Below, in pieces: positions 23,424 to 35,018 of a stretch of 64,000 bases of DNA (position 1 is the first letter of the stretch; the number at the start of each line of letters is the position of its first letter). Source of the stretch: Agroathelia rolfsii (taxonomy: Eukaryota > Basidiomycota > Agaricomycetes > Amylocorticiales > Amylocorticiaceae); NCBI GenBank assembly GCA_018343915.1, contig JABRWF010000005.1, forward strand, positions 3,941,001-4,005,000, written 5' to 3'. Under the pieces are notes generated by a model that did no database searches, was not told where the DNA came from, and saw only the letters and a list, made by a program, of their open reading frames with translations. A program made the translations under genes and the position numbers.

Positions 23424-25187
23424 ATGCATCATCCTGGCCATTTTTGTCTCCTACCCTCAGGCACGCTGTTAGAGATTGCCTGTCACTTGCCCCTAAGCGA
23501 TGTCTTGATATTCTTCACTGTATCTAGCCATTATCTTCTCTGCTACTTGGCTAGTGTCATTTTACTTGGCCTACTGACAAGATGTTTTTTTACAGGTTTG
23601 CTCTCATACACTTTCACTTTCCTTGCGACGCTTTGCTTGGATCTTCATCCTCGAAAGGGAGCGCAAAATACGACCTATTGCTTTTCGTAGTAAAAGTCGC
23701 TTGGCCGATTGTACCCTGGAAGAATTGAGAGATATCACTGTCAAGACGGTGAAGCTCGAGCAATCTTGGTCCCAGGACAAGTCTATCCCAATAAATCCTG
23801 TCAAGACTAACGTTTTTCGGTTTGATGAAGCTTGGCCTGACGAAGATGCCGGTACTTCATATTTCTTAGTTAATATTCTATTTGGTATTAGATTGATAAC
23901 CTGCACTTAGACAATTTGCACCTAAAATTTGAATTGATATCTTTTATTGCGGGGACAAATCTCCTGCTGATATACCTGTTTCACAAGGAGGAACTAATTT
24001 GCATGAACGTAGTGACGGGAAATGTGATCGTACGCTTTCCTGTGGGTCCAATTATGAATAAATCCATCCCGTATGAGGAATGCGAAAAATGGTCGTTGGC
24101 CCTCCTCGTAAAACGACGACGAACTGAAGCTTCAGAACCAAGGTCAGTGTATTTGCTTCTCTTTATGCTGTTTCTTTATCCTGGAACTCGATTATCTCTT
24201 CTAGATTTTCATGTATAGTCCTTGAAGTGACTTTGACGGATCCAATACAAATATCAGCATCCTTCAAGATATCTCTTGAGACCCGGACCGCTCCACCAGA
24301 TGTTGATCAGCTTTGGAACGTTTTTCTGTACTCCAATGTTGTCGGTCTTATTCGTTGCTTACCCTCACTGGATACAGCAACATGGAAATGCAACGTCGAA
24401 AGTTTCGATATTAGGACTAGACATAGTCACCAAATTGATTTCGAAACTGGAGATGCTGTAACGGTTTCCTTCTTCGATTGGTATTTGACCTTAAACTCAC
24501 CCCCCCCCCCTCTGACGATTTTAGGACGACATGCAATTTAATTCTCATGTAATTGTTCATCAAGGGCATGTCTACATTGTCTTTGATGTTGATTATGGCA
24601 AAAGATGCGAGGGGTATCATATCCCAAGGAGGAGCCTGCCGTTCGAGGATCATGCGACTTGCTCAGCTTCTTCGGACGTGGCCGTTCAATTTCTCGGAAG
24701 TTTGTTCGTTGAACACCAACAGGAATGGCTTTCTGCTGGGCGTAGATGGGCGGAGCCTATGTATGGCGTATCATCAGTGGAGATTTTCGACCGCTTTCTC
24801 TCCAGCCCACCAATGACGTTCATCACCAACTCAGGACTTCGCTTCTATACACATACCTTTGCCGACGATACTTCTTCCCCCCTTGTACTGGGGAATGCAG
24901 CAGCATTTGAGTTACCCCAGTCCATATTACAGATCGGAAGCACTGTTTTCGCCTGCAGCTACAGTGGCCTAAATGTAGCTGTTGTACTTTGCTATCCAGA
25001 TAGACCAGGGGCAAGTGAAACTGTCCTGGTTCGATATCATCCAGAATCAGGTTCTATAACATCCCATGTACTGACGATCCCGTCATCGTTGCGTCTGCAA
25101 TGTTGCGGGATAGCAATAGACGATCATCTAGGATACATCGCTATACTACATGAAGAAGGGAGACTCTACTGTCTGACATATACATAA
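23424..25187 (+). CDS. F-box protein
   Basis: F-box proteins recruit substrates to SCF ubiquitin ligases. The N-terminus (LPSGTLLEIACHLPLSDVLI) is a classical F-box start, continuing through an intron to the LSLRRFAWIFILERERK segment. The body of about 450 residues has no repeat that I recognise; it looks like a beta-rich C-terminal domain of the kind found in large fungal F-box families (segments such as FELISFIAGTNLLLIY and VVLCYPDRPG). Exons follow at about 23600-23850, 23910-24145, 24205-24460 and 24525-25187. The target is unknown. An alternative Met shortly after the start is not supported because the F-box begins almost at once. Confidence 0.8.
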
Positions 25188-25886
25188 AGATGAATGTTTC
25201 CTAATCGACGCCTTTTGATGCTTGACTTGGCGATTAAAAAAGAAAATAAAAAGCGATTCGGGCATGACCTTGTTTTCCCTTTGTATCTGCGTTATAGTGT
25301 TCAAAAAACTACGCGCAAGTATAATACGATTCCAATAGTTGAATGAACGTTACAAGGGCGCTGTTTCATCATCGGTTATAACAAATCGTCATGTGCGTTA
25401 ATGTTATGTATTACTACATGTCTTTGACTCTTATATCCACAGGAACATTATAGTAGAAAGTAATGTAGGTAAGGTCGAAGGCAAAGTGAAAAACTACAGG
25501 TTTATTGGGTGATTGAGCAGAGTTGGTCTGGAAATTTCTTCCAATATTGTGAGCATCTTATCCATCATTATGGAAGGCGCAAAAACGATGGAGACGCCCA
25601 TTGTTGATTTGCATCGTAGCAAATTGATTGTTTTCTTATTTTGAATTGCCCTACACAACTGTGCGAATACGCACAGCAAGTTTTGTTCTGTCTGCAATGG
25701 CATACGTCAGAAGGATTTTGATCAAGCCCTTCACGATCCCTCGATTCCGGATGTCTCGGTTCGTATTCATACGCATAATTAGTATTAAATCAAATCAGCA
25801 TAAGGTAGTACGTAGCATTGGACTACAATTACAAGTGGCGATTTCCTGAAAAAGCTAGTAGATGTCGACACATTCGACTTTCACAA
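25188..25886. other. Convergent intergenic region
   Basis: The 3' ends of the F-box and DUF6593 genes. No further feature was seen. Confidence 0.5.
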
Positions 25887-26637
25887 TTACATTACACCAC
25901 CATTATGAAGCTTAGGTGTTGGCCCCACACTTGCCAATGGCGTCCCTAGTACATCTGCGCGATTCTGTGTGCTATTTTCGCGCGCACGTCTGCTCTTCTC
26001 GAGCAAACACCAGGAAACAACAACTATATCCTGTATCTCAGCACCACGTTCGTCGAGTAACAGTGCCGCCGCTGTCATCTCCGTAGATTCTCTTGAAACC
26101 CGCCGAGGCTTCTGGAATTTCGCGATGGGTGATTTCTTATCTTCATGTGTATAAAGCTTGCATATCGAAAGTGTGTCAATAAATAAAGATATCACAATGA
26201 TATTAGACTCCTACCTCGAGAGATGATCCAGGATTATTACCTTTCCAAATATAATCTTTTCCGCCGTCAGCCTTGAATGTGACAGTGCTAAAGGTGTATT
26301 TAAGTATTGAACGTGTGTAATGATAATATACGAGGTTAGCTTACTCAACAAATGGTATAATGCTCTTCTTCAGCCATGAACTGGATGGCATCGTCTTCCC
26401 AGCCATCGTAATTAGATCGCTTTGGATATCCCTCCATTCGCTTTTGCAGAGTATCACATCCTCTCGGTCACCCTCTAGCCGCTTGATTGTTGTCCATGTC
26501 TTGCCTCCTAGGTCGCTCTCGTGCGTCGTCTCGACCACATAGAGGGCCTTGCCTGAGTCGGCATCAATAAATGTCGTGTTGCAGGGATTGTCAATACTGA
26601 GGTGGAGGGTGATGATAGACATGCTTTCGATGATCAT
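25887..26637 (-). CDS. DUF6593 family protein
   Basis: A basidiomycete-rich family of small proteins of unknown function. The spliced protein begins MIIESMSIITLHLSIDNPCN, followed by TTFIDADSGKALYVVET and IKRLEGDREDVILCKSEWRD, which matches the family's beta-sheet pattern. Short introns join PFVE-D at about 26342, and then GSSLE to LYTHEDKKSP near 26160. The C-terminal exon ends KLHNGGVM at 25887. The basic segment with FQKPRRVSRES and the LLLDERGAEIQDIVVVSWCLLEKSRR helix are also usual in the family. No signal peptide or membrane span is visible. Confidence 0.8.
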
Positions 26638-27303
26638 GGTACTTGTGCAAGCTATGATTCCAATTTATGTAGAGGCACAGCCTTCCTGCTTCAAACGGTG
26701 AGTCAGTGTGGCTTTCACCGAGACTTTGTTGGGACCTGGGAAATAGCTGCCACTGAGTCTAAATTCGTCCAATTCTGATGTCACGAGGGGGCCAAGGAGC
26801 GCAGCCAGAGCTGCGGGATGTCATATCTGCCAAGATTGCATATGATGATCGCCTGCGGACTGCGGAAATGCACAGAACAGCACCATTGGATGAGGCTGAT
26901 TCATTCGAAGCGCTAAAGCAAGGCTCTGAAACGCATGCGCTACACTGAATAAGGCACAGACTTTGTGCCACTTGAATCAAGCAGAATGACGAAGACAACC
27001 CAAATAGGATGAATTTTACTTATTCAACTTAACTGTGTTATAACAGCAGCAATAAATGCTGGCCCTAAGCAGTGATTATGCATTATACATATTGAAATAT
27101 CACAAAATTCAGGCCCGGAAGCTTGAATGCCAGTGTGGGTGCCCAGCTAGGCGGCGTTGCCAGTGAAAGAAGTGAAAGCTGTGACGTCAAATGCTGTGAC
27201 CGCACATCCAATGCACGATGCTGGTCTCAAACTTGCCCATCAACATTCCTTTTGGGCCTTACCAATATTCGACGCAACATCCCACAATCTTTGAGTCAAT
27301 GAT
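26638..27303. other. Divergent intergenic region
   Basis: About 0.65 kb between the DUF6593 gene and the next plus-strand gene. No feature is recognised. Confidence 0.5.
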
Positions 27304-28473
27304 ATGTTTACTTCACTAGATATCTTCTCAGCTTCTACAGCTGCTCTGCTTCTTTCATCCTTTTTCCTGCTCCGTACCACACGCTCTGCTCCCGCTAAAT
27401 CGGTCCACTCGCAACTCCCTACACAATCTTCACCAGCTCTTCGGACCTATATCCATGTTGTCGTTATATCTCACACTATTTACATCTTATACAAGCTCAT
27501 CGTAGCACGACCTCCGAACATTTTCACGGCATTGCGTATCCCTATACTGGCAACGGCGGATCAGATGCGTTTACGCATTCTTTCTGCTGCTGGAGCCGCT
27601 GCAGACCCCAATACAAGGCTACCAGCGCACCTTGAATATTTGTTATCAAAGCTAGGCTCATTTGATGCTAGAATGCACTTTGTTAGGTGTGTTTCGTTTG
27701 ATGGATTCTTATTGTGATGTTAAGTATATACCATAGATTTGGTCAAACAGTCTTGGTAGAATGTGAACATTGCTCCACTTACTGGGATTATACAATATTT
27801 GCCCTATCTGGCCCACTACTTCAATATGTACGAACCGCCTCAGTAGCTGGTCTAGTCACGATACGTGGGAGCTGGCGCGAACATTGGCGAACACTGGCCG
27901 TGGGCTCAATAATCGCAGCAGCCCTTGCTGAAGCATATTATGTTTTGACTGCTGTCATACAAGTTCCCGAGGACGGTATAAGTGTATTTTGGGTAAGTTT
28001 TCGGGCTCCTTGTTCCCACAGGCAAAACCAAACTTACCAATACGCAACCAAAGTGGCATGACACACTTTGGACCGTTCGCCATCTTTTCTTCCTTGTCCT
28101 TCCGCTGGTTGTACACTTCCTTCTCCCGGCCCCGCCACCCAAACCTTCTCCTGTCACACATTTTCCTTCAACATTATTATCTCTGGATCGTAGCCAAGCT
28201 CGGTTATTCATGGTGAGGACTTTACAAGGCGCTGTATCTCGAGATGCCGGTCTCCGAGATCAAGCCAACTCTTACTGGGAGAGACAACGCACTGAGGCGG
28301 AAACTGTGATGAATGACGAAGGCGTCCAAACACTTGCGAGAAAGTTGGGTATGGGATTTGATCTTGCTGAAAACGAGGAAGAGATGGGAGATATGCGAAA
28401 ACGCATCAGGGGACTTGTTCGAGGGTTGACTGCCGAGCTTGGTATCTCGCAGTTTATGTCGAGTGGTAAATGA
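27304..28473 (+). CDS. Conserved fungal multi-pass membrane protein of unknown function
   Basis: The protein starts MFTSLDIFSASTAALLLSS and has several hydrophobic segments: residues 8-25, around 50-65 (YIHVVVISHTIYILYKLIV), around 165-185 (the GSIIAAALAEAYYVLTAV helix), and LFFLVLPLVVHFLLPAPPP. Introns join ARMHFVR to FGQTVLVECEHC (about 27685-27735) and the 27990-28060 exon to HDTLWTVRHL. The C-xx-C motif of CEHC just after an FGQT turn is eye-catching, and the C-terminal soluble part is a charged helix (RDQANSYWERQRTEAETVM). I do not recognise the family by name. Its length is about 330 residues. Confidence 0.7.
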
Positions 28474-28647
28474 TAATTTTTATAAATACATGGATGGCTG
28501 GTATTATTTGTATTATTATGAATAGATTGACGGTGGAGGGAGTCGATTTATTATATTAGCTCATTCAATCTAGTCTCTACGATGTTGTAGGTGTTCGTCC
28601 GTATTATTTTACACAGTATATTTTTATGAAGATTATTAATGTATAAC

Positions 28648-28720
28648 GGTTTCATGGTCTAGTGGTTATGATTTCTGTCTTACACACAGAAGATCGCCGG
28701 TTCGAACCCGGCTGAAACCA
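28648..28720 (+). tRNA. tRNA-Val (anticodon UAC)
   Basis: A full cloverleaf without an intron. The acceptor stem is GGTTTCA/TGAAACC, followed by the D-arm, and the anticodon stem TCTGT/ACAGA holds the 7-base loop CTTACAC with anticodon TAC. The T-arm is GCCGGTTCGAACCCGGC and the discriminator base is A at 28720. A run of T (actttttg) follows shortly after for polymerase III termination. Confidence 0.96.
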
Positions 28721-29974
28721 ACTTTTTGCTTCTGTCACAAATTCAAAGCTCACGCTTGTCCTCGGTAATATCCGAATTGCGACTTGATAACAACTGTCAA
28801 CGGCGTATGGCGTGGCGACTAGAATTTCGAGTTCACCCTTTTTTCTGCCATATACAAATGTAGAAGATCGTCAGGTAGACCCTCTTTATTATGACAGAAG
28901 TTTAAAATCTGTATTACCAACTACTTGGTATGTATTCCTGCCTCTCAGTAGTGTTACTCCGAGTTCTCCGCATGTCAGTAGTTTCTACTTGCATGCATTA
29001 AAAACAATTCAATCATTTATGTGTTGTTACTATACTAGCAAAAAAACGAAAGGCTTGTAAAACTTTGAACGGCTCAATGCTGACTCATCCGGGTTACTGC
29101 TGTATCATCGGGTCTAAATCGGAGCCTTTTAACTCCTTAGCACCCTTCCTTCAAGTTGTACTCCTGTCTCCTAGTCGCCAGGTGAACAACTGAGGAAAAA
29201 TCCGACATGAACTGTATCATTTCTCTCATCTATTTTTGATTCATGACTCGGAAACTTCCGAAGTTAAATTTATTGTTGTTGTGATTATCCACTACTATAG
29301 TAGTGCAAGAAGCCTTAGCGGCGGCGGACTTGGTATGCGGCTCATCCTGTCTACCTACCGATGGGCCAGCGACTCGGGGGCAAGTTGCATATACTGCAAG
29401 GCGATGACTCGACGGGACAGCTCATTGGTCCATGCAATTTTAAGTTCACCAAGCCATGGTAAAGGTTTCCAGGGGGTGGGCCTAATAGAATCGCTAAAGG
29501 GTTACGGCTACTAGCCTGTTAGGGGTATTTAGAGGGTACATAATTGTCGGACACTACACAAGAGTCGTGGGGTGCTCAGGCGTCGGTCCAGACTCGGGAT
29601 GACGGGGGATGGATATCGATTTGGGAAGGGAGGGGAGGAGAAGGGGGAAGGAGTCGTCTACGTGTTCCACTCCGATCACGTTTTCTGCGCCATCATCGGA
29701 TGCCGTATGTTAGTATATAATTGATTTTTTTTTTTTCAAGCGATAATCATGTACAGGAGATATCATCAACAAAAAACAAAAAAAACAAAAAAAAAACAAG
29801 AGATTGCTCCCGCTGCCACCACCACCATCATGGCATCATCATCGAGTGGAATACGTTAGAATATCCCTGGAGTGATAAGAATGGGAAGAGCGCATATATA
29901 CAATAATATCATTATCGTTACACCGGCATGGTGCACACACCGGAAAAGGGGTCACTAAAAACACATTATTAGAA
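28721..29974. other. Intergenic region, low-complexity patches
   Basis: Contains a purine-rich segment near 29615-29650, an A-rich stretch near 29765-29800 and a CACCAC repeat near 29815. Frames at 28812-29060 and 29236-29514 show no family. Confidence 0.5.
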
Positions 29975-31015
29975 TTACAAAGGATATCGGTCACCTATGG
30001 AAACGGGATGGACGGATGGTTTAGTTTGGGGTGTCGGTCGGATATCTCCATAACGAGGAGAAACTGAATTGAATTGAGAGGAGAAAGGAGAGGGGACCCA
30101 CATGCCATATTTCCTTTTCAGAGATGTCCAGGCCGTGCTGGCCGCGCGGTGGCGGCCGACGAAAACGTTCATGTCTTGTTCGGGAATGCGATTGATGTCG
30201 ATGTGGTTCCAGTGCCGTGTGAGCACGTACATGATGTCTTCCGCGTCTGGATCGTGTCCGCGACTGCATTGCGTGCATGTTTGTATGTGGAGATGGACAC
30301 AAGTAATTAAGACAGATGCCCAGGACACGGAGAAAACGGAGCGGAAAGAGGGTAGTAGGCAAGAAGAGGAAAGATCAACTCACATGGCCCACGTTCTCAG
30401 CTTGGCCCGCAAGAATTCAGACATTGTAAGGAATGGTATTCCTTGAACCTGCATGATAGTACTAGAATTCAAACGTCTTGGGCCTTCTTCTCCTGCAACA
30501 AGTACCTCAATCTCTCGGTGCGTGCGTCGAGGTCAGTCGACAATAGCCAAGATCACCATAGTGCGCCCTGGGGGATCAACTCACCTCGATGGCAGGAATA
30601 AAGTTTTGATATGTGACGTGAAGTCTGGGAGGAGGGAAAACAGGTGAGCCAGAAGGATGACGAGAGGTCAGGGGTGAGGGCATTGTATGTATATATTATG
30701 TATGACTTACCTATTGCTCCACGGCGACATGATGGTCGTGAAATCGGGACTGCTTTCAATAGCATCTCGTACGCGACGAAAGGGGTGAGCATTGGCACTA
30801 CTCTCCACAATGCAAACCATCTCCTGCGGTGCGTAGTCCAAGTCAGCGAGGGCATGGATGCGTCGGGTGTGGTATGGGAGACTTGCGTCACACTCAGGAT
30901 TTCTTGAAAGCAAAGAAACAAGGATAGAGCCATGGAAAGCATGAGGGACGCCCTTCTCCTTCAAGCGAAGGGAGAGGGCACCAGCTGCAGACAAGAGTCT
31001 CTGAGTGCTGGACAT
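29975..31015 (-). CDS. Conserved fungal nucleotidyltransferase-like protein, function unknown
   Basis: The start at 31015 (MSSTQRLLSAAGALSLRLKE) is chosen over an upstream Met at 31066 because conservation-like sequence begins there. The N-terminal part (GVPHAFHGSILVSLL, then a catalytic-loop-like CIVESSANAHPFRRV) resembles the helical entry of nucleotidyltransferase-type folds. SPWSNR|LHVTYQNFIPAIE|IEVLVAGEEGPRRL follow across introns, then TIPFLTMSEFLRAKLRTWAM, GHDPDAEDIMYVLTRHW and DINRIPEQDMNVFV. The late helix SEFLRAKLRTW with AEDIxYLLxRHW is reminiscent of the 'which residues to check next' helices of AbiEii/minimal nucleotidyltransferases. The metal-binding Asp pair is not evident in what I can read, so activity is uncertain. 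The C-terminal tail (SVSPRYGDIRPTPQTKP) is disordered. Confidence 0.6.
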
Positions 31016-32012
31016 GGTTGGACAAATGATGAGCGTGCCAGTGTGTACGAGGACGACTACAGACACTTCAGATGCCGCAAGACATGACTATCTTTGAAGA
31101 AAAGAAGAGTGGATGTGGATGTGGGTGACAGACTTCATTTGCGCTGTGCATGAGCAGGATATATAGTGGTCAGAACTGAACCGGAGAATCCGGTCCCAGC
31201 TAACGCGGGCATGATGTATTTCATGCCGAACACGGATCTGACCGATCAAGCGACCAGGAAAGAGCGTGTTCATGACGAGTGCGATGGAGGATAATATATG
31301 GTTCATAGATCCACATTCGTTATCACCAAGGTAATCAGTTGACCGGCTAGGGCGAATCTGTGTTGTGGTTCCTGGCATTAGAGAAGGAGACCGGGGTGCT
31401 GTGTGAATTAGGGCCGTGATTCAAGCAGGTGGGCAGTCTCCCTTTTATTACGATTACTCGCGCAATTCCGTTGTAAACCCTTGTGCATTGAAATGACCAT
31501 CATCGGTGCAGCTTACACCCCAGGGCATAAACTTGAAAAAAAAAAAAAAAAAGAAGCACGGCGGGGGGGGGGGGTTGCCCATGTTAATTAGTACACTACA
31601 CGAGGAAAATAAAAATATATAGCTGTTCAGTTCACGTAAAGAACGTGGGATTTTCGTATGCATGGCTGACCAATAACGCCCACTGGACAGAAATTGCCCT
31701 GGTCACTTGACTTGGCCCCAGGTGGCGGGCCAGTTCGAAATGGGACTGATAGCCGAGTGTACGCGCGCCCGTTATGCTTCCGACGTTGTTCAAGCCCACT
31801 GCTGTCATCGCGGTCACGGTACTATTGGCTGTGGGTCATTCCTCTCTCAGGCTCTTCTCCCCCTCCTCCTGTTTCTCTCGTTGTCTTTCCTGGCAGTGCG
31901 CATGCATGCAAACCTGTGCTGGATCACTGCACATCATGTGACAAAACGCACCCCTCGCCGTGCAGCCTTTCATACACATGCACACCGGCCTAGCAGCAGT
32001 ATTACTGGCCCT
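31016..32012. other. Divergent intergenic region with homopolymer tracts
   Basis: An A17-like run followed by a G11-type run lies at about 31535-31574. There is no gene that I can support; several open frames on both strands overlap. Confidence 0.5.
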
Positions 32013-34258
32013 ATGCGCCGAGCAACGTCGCCGCTGTCCCACTGGCAATCAATCAATTGTAGCAGCTCCTCGATCATCGCAGCTCGGCCTGGATGCCTTG
32101 CCTTCAAGCCTTGCAGAGCTAGTCCCTTTATGGGCTTGTTTAACACACCAAAGGCCATGCTCCACTACTCCCAGCGTACACTAATAGCAGGATGGGGAGC
32201 CAAACCGTCCCGTCCGGTAATCGAAGATGATAATCCCTCGGATGCTCACGAGGAGGCTGCCAAGGCAGCTATTCTCGAAAAGATTATGAAGGGTCGCCAA
32301 CCAACGGATCTTCTTTTGCGCTGTGAGATTCCTCTCTCGTGACACCTTCGCCGTTTGCAAGCTGACCTCGTCTCCGGAAACAGGCACCGTTCTCGATGCG
32401 GAAGGTATGATCACTGCCCATTTTTCCATGCATCCGAGGGCCGTCGTCTCATCTTTCTTACAGGGAATGTAAAAACTATATCTGGCCAGTTCAAAAAGTC
32501 CGAACTTTCTGTTGAGCATCGTCTGAATGTACTGTGTGCTTGATTTTTTTTTTTTTTTTTTTTTTGATTTCTCATCGCTCATGCTCATCTGACATTACGA
32601 AAAATCACGTATCACCAGCCCCGTGACCTTCGAAAAATTGACTCCCGGGTCCCTAATCTGGTACCGACAATTCTGGTGCGTAAAGAGGCCATACTGGTGC
32701 GTCTTTTCGCGTTCTTCTTCTATTTCCGCGGGGCTTCTCATCGCACTTCTTCATTTCGTGTCCTATAGGTGAACATCCTCCACATTCGCGCCCTGGTCAA
32801 GGCGGATGCCGTCCTTTTGTTTGACACATATGGGTCTGCTGACTCTCGCCTGCACTCGGCATTTCTTTATCACCTCGAGGTAGGTCGAATAAATAAAAAA
32901 TTAATTAGTACCATCGCTAGAGTCTCATGATCGGGAAATAGCATAACATCAAAGCCAAGGGCAGCACCTCCCCTTATGAATTCCGGTAAGCCTAGACTGT
33001 CTACTCTGATTGTCTTCAACGCATGTTAGGCTTATGTTCATCTTGGACAACAGCGTGCTCGAGTCTATATTGCTCAGTGTCCTCAGCGCGCTCGAGGCAG
33101 AGATGGTATTCATTCGGAACTTGTTAGGTGGTCTTCTCTCCGAATTGGAAGACGACATCGACCGCGATAAATTTAAGCGACTGTTGCATTATTCTCGACG
33201 ATTGGCCAGTTTCAAAAATAGGGCGAAACTGGTGCGTATCTTAGGGGCTTGATGTTTTTGTGTTTTAATCTATCATGACTCATGGAGATGAATGTTGGGT
33301 TTAGGTGGGCAACTCCCTCGAGGAGGTGCTTGAGCAAGGTCTATTCTTGTTTGATATCTTTCATTTATCAATGCGTCGGCTGATATGTCCATCAAGATGA
33401 GGATATGAATGCCATGTATCTCACCGCTAAAAAGGCCAACAGTGCTCCACCAGAGCACGAGGAACTCGAGGTTCTACTTGAGTCTTTTGCCAAACAGGTG
33501 GAGGAAGTGGTCAATGAGGCCGAAAACATTGAAGTACGTTGGTTCTAGGGCGTCTTCATGAAATTGCTCTGACGTCGATCCAAAGAGCAACGTTCAATCG
33601 ACACAGGAGATCGTGGAGCTGATGCTTGATTCAAATCGCAATGCTCTACTGGCGCTGGATCTCAAGGTAAGCATATAGCGTGATGATCGCGTGTCCGTCC
33701 ATTGAATGTAGTCTAGGTGTCAATCGGCACGATGGGTATTGGCGTAGGCGCCCTCGTGGCTGGCGTATTTGGAATGAATGTGAGTCTGAGCCTGCCTTGA
33801 TGATAAGCGTTAGTAACGCGTCCATCTTAATTTCCCTTCCTCTCCTATCTATCGTAGCTCCAAAATCATTTCGAGGACTCTCCGTACGGATTTGCCGTTA
33901 TGACGGTGTTCAGCGTAAGCATAGCAGCCCTTGTTGCGTGGGGTGGCATGCGGAGGTACGTGCGGTTGCCTCGTTTTCCTCTTATCGCCATCTTCATCAC
34001 TAACCTTTTGTTCGTCTATACGCGTTGTGTTCATGTCCCTGCACTACTTGTCACCTGGTTGTCTTTTTTGCGGCTGGTCTGCTCCCGTGATTCTTATGGC
34101 TTATCGTTCCGCGTTCGGTGTATGCGTCCCTTAGATTAAAGCAAATCCGAAAGATTGGTCTCTCGCAAACAAACAACAACCTACGATCACGCAAGCCCTC
34201 TCTTCCATTACCATTACGCCGACGATCTTCGTACTCGGATCCAGAGGGCTGGCAGTGA
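32013..34258 (+). CDS. MRS2-type mitochondrial Mg2+ channel (CorA superfamily)
   Basis: Imports Mg2+ across the inner mitochondrial membrane as a pentamer. The start at 32013 gives an Arg/Ser-rich mitochondrial presequence (MRRATSPLSHWQS); a later Met (MGLFNTPKAML) is possible. The matrix domain is split into many small exons: SGQFKKSELSVEHRL, QPRDLRKIDSRVPNLVPTIL, ILVNILHIRALVKADAVLLF, then LESILLSVLSALEAEM. A long coiled region (EVLLESFAKQVEEVVNEAENI) leads to helix 1 ending in the invariant GMN signature (ALVAGVFGMNL), followed by the second membrane helix (YGFAVMTVFSVSIAALVAWG). It ends in a basic C-terminus with LPLPLRRRSSYSDPEGWQ, stop at 34256-34258. All key parts are present. Confidence 0.92.
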
Positions 34259-35018
34259 TACACATAACTATGCGTTGGTTGGATATACACACATCGACAA
34301 TTTTTTTAAAACCCTTTTTCCTCATATAGATTTGGAGTATAGTGTATCATCAAACTTATTTTTATGCAAGTAGATAAAGAGAACCCTAATATCAGAACTA
34401 CCACATCTCAGGTCCTTCACGTATTAAGAGCCAGAGATTCATGAATACATCGGGGAAACTATTCTCAGCAGGCTAGATTGTGATAAATGGCGATCGACCC
34501 GCCGGATGCACTTGCATCTGCTGCCGTCATTACCTGGTCATACATGTAGCTATCGCAATTTGTTATCGCGTATATAAGTAGTCGAACTTCGAATGAATGC
34601 ACTCGTTTTGCTATCATCCGGCCCGTAAGCGGTCCGGTTTACTTCCGCATCTGTATTAGGATGCATTCGTGCAATTAGCAGCTTGGCTCCTGCTCAGAGG
34701 CCTTGCTCTCGACCGGTGCTTTTCATTTTCCTGACGGCTCCAATGAAGATCAACTAGATTAATCATTCTTTGTATTTATCGCCTGCGCTATACTACTTCG
34801 GTTCCGCATCTCAGGGCCAAGTGGCGACTGCCAGTTGCCAGTGCTGAGCAACTTGAACTTGGACTACTAGTAGTGTGGCTTCAACAACCGTACCTGGTGA
34901 GCTCTGACATCTTCAACACGTCATCCAAACGTTAACAAGAAAGAAAAGAGGTCAAGAAGAGCCTTGTAGAAGTCGTTGGCTTATTCTGGGCGTCTCCTGG
35001 TCATTGAAGCAACTAGAC
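34259..35018. other. Intergenic region
   Basis: About 0.75 kb of noncoding DNA between two plus-strand genes. No feature is recognised. Confidence 0.5.

Noticed and set aside
30102..30446. Plus-strand frames opposite the nucleotidyltransferase-like gene
   Set aside because: They are shadows of the minus-strand exons and carry no independent motif.
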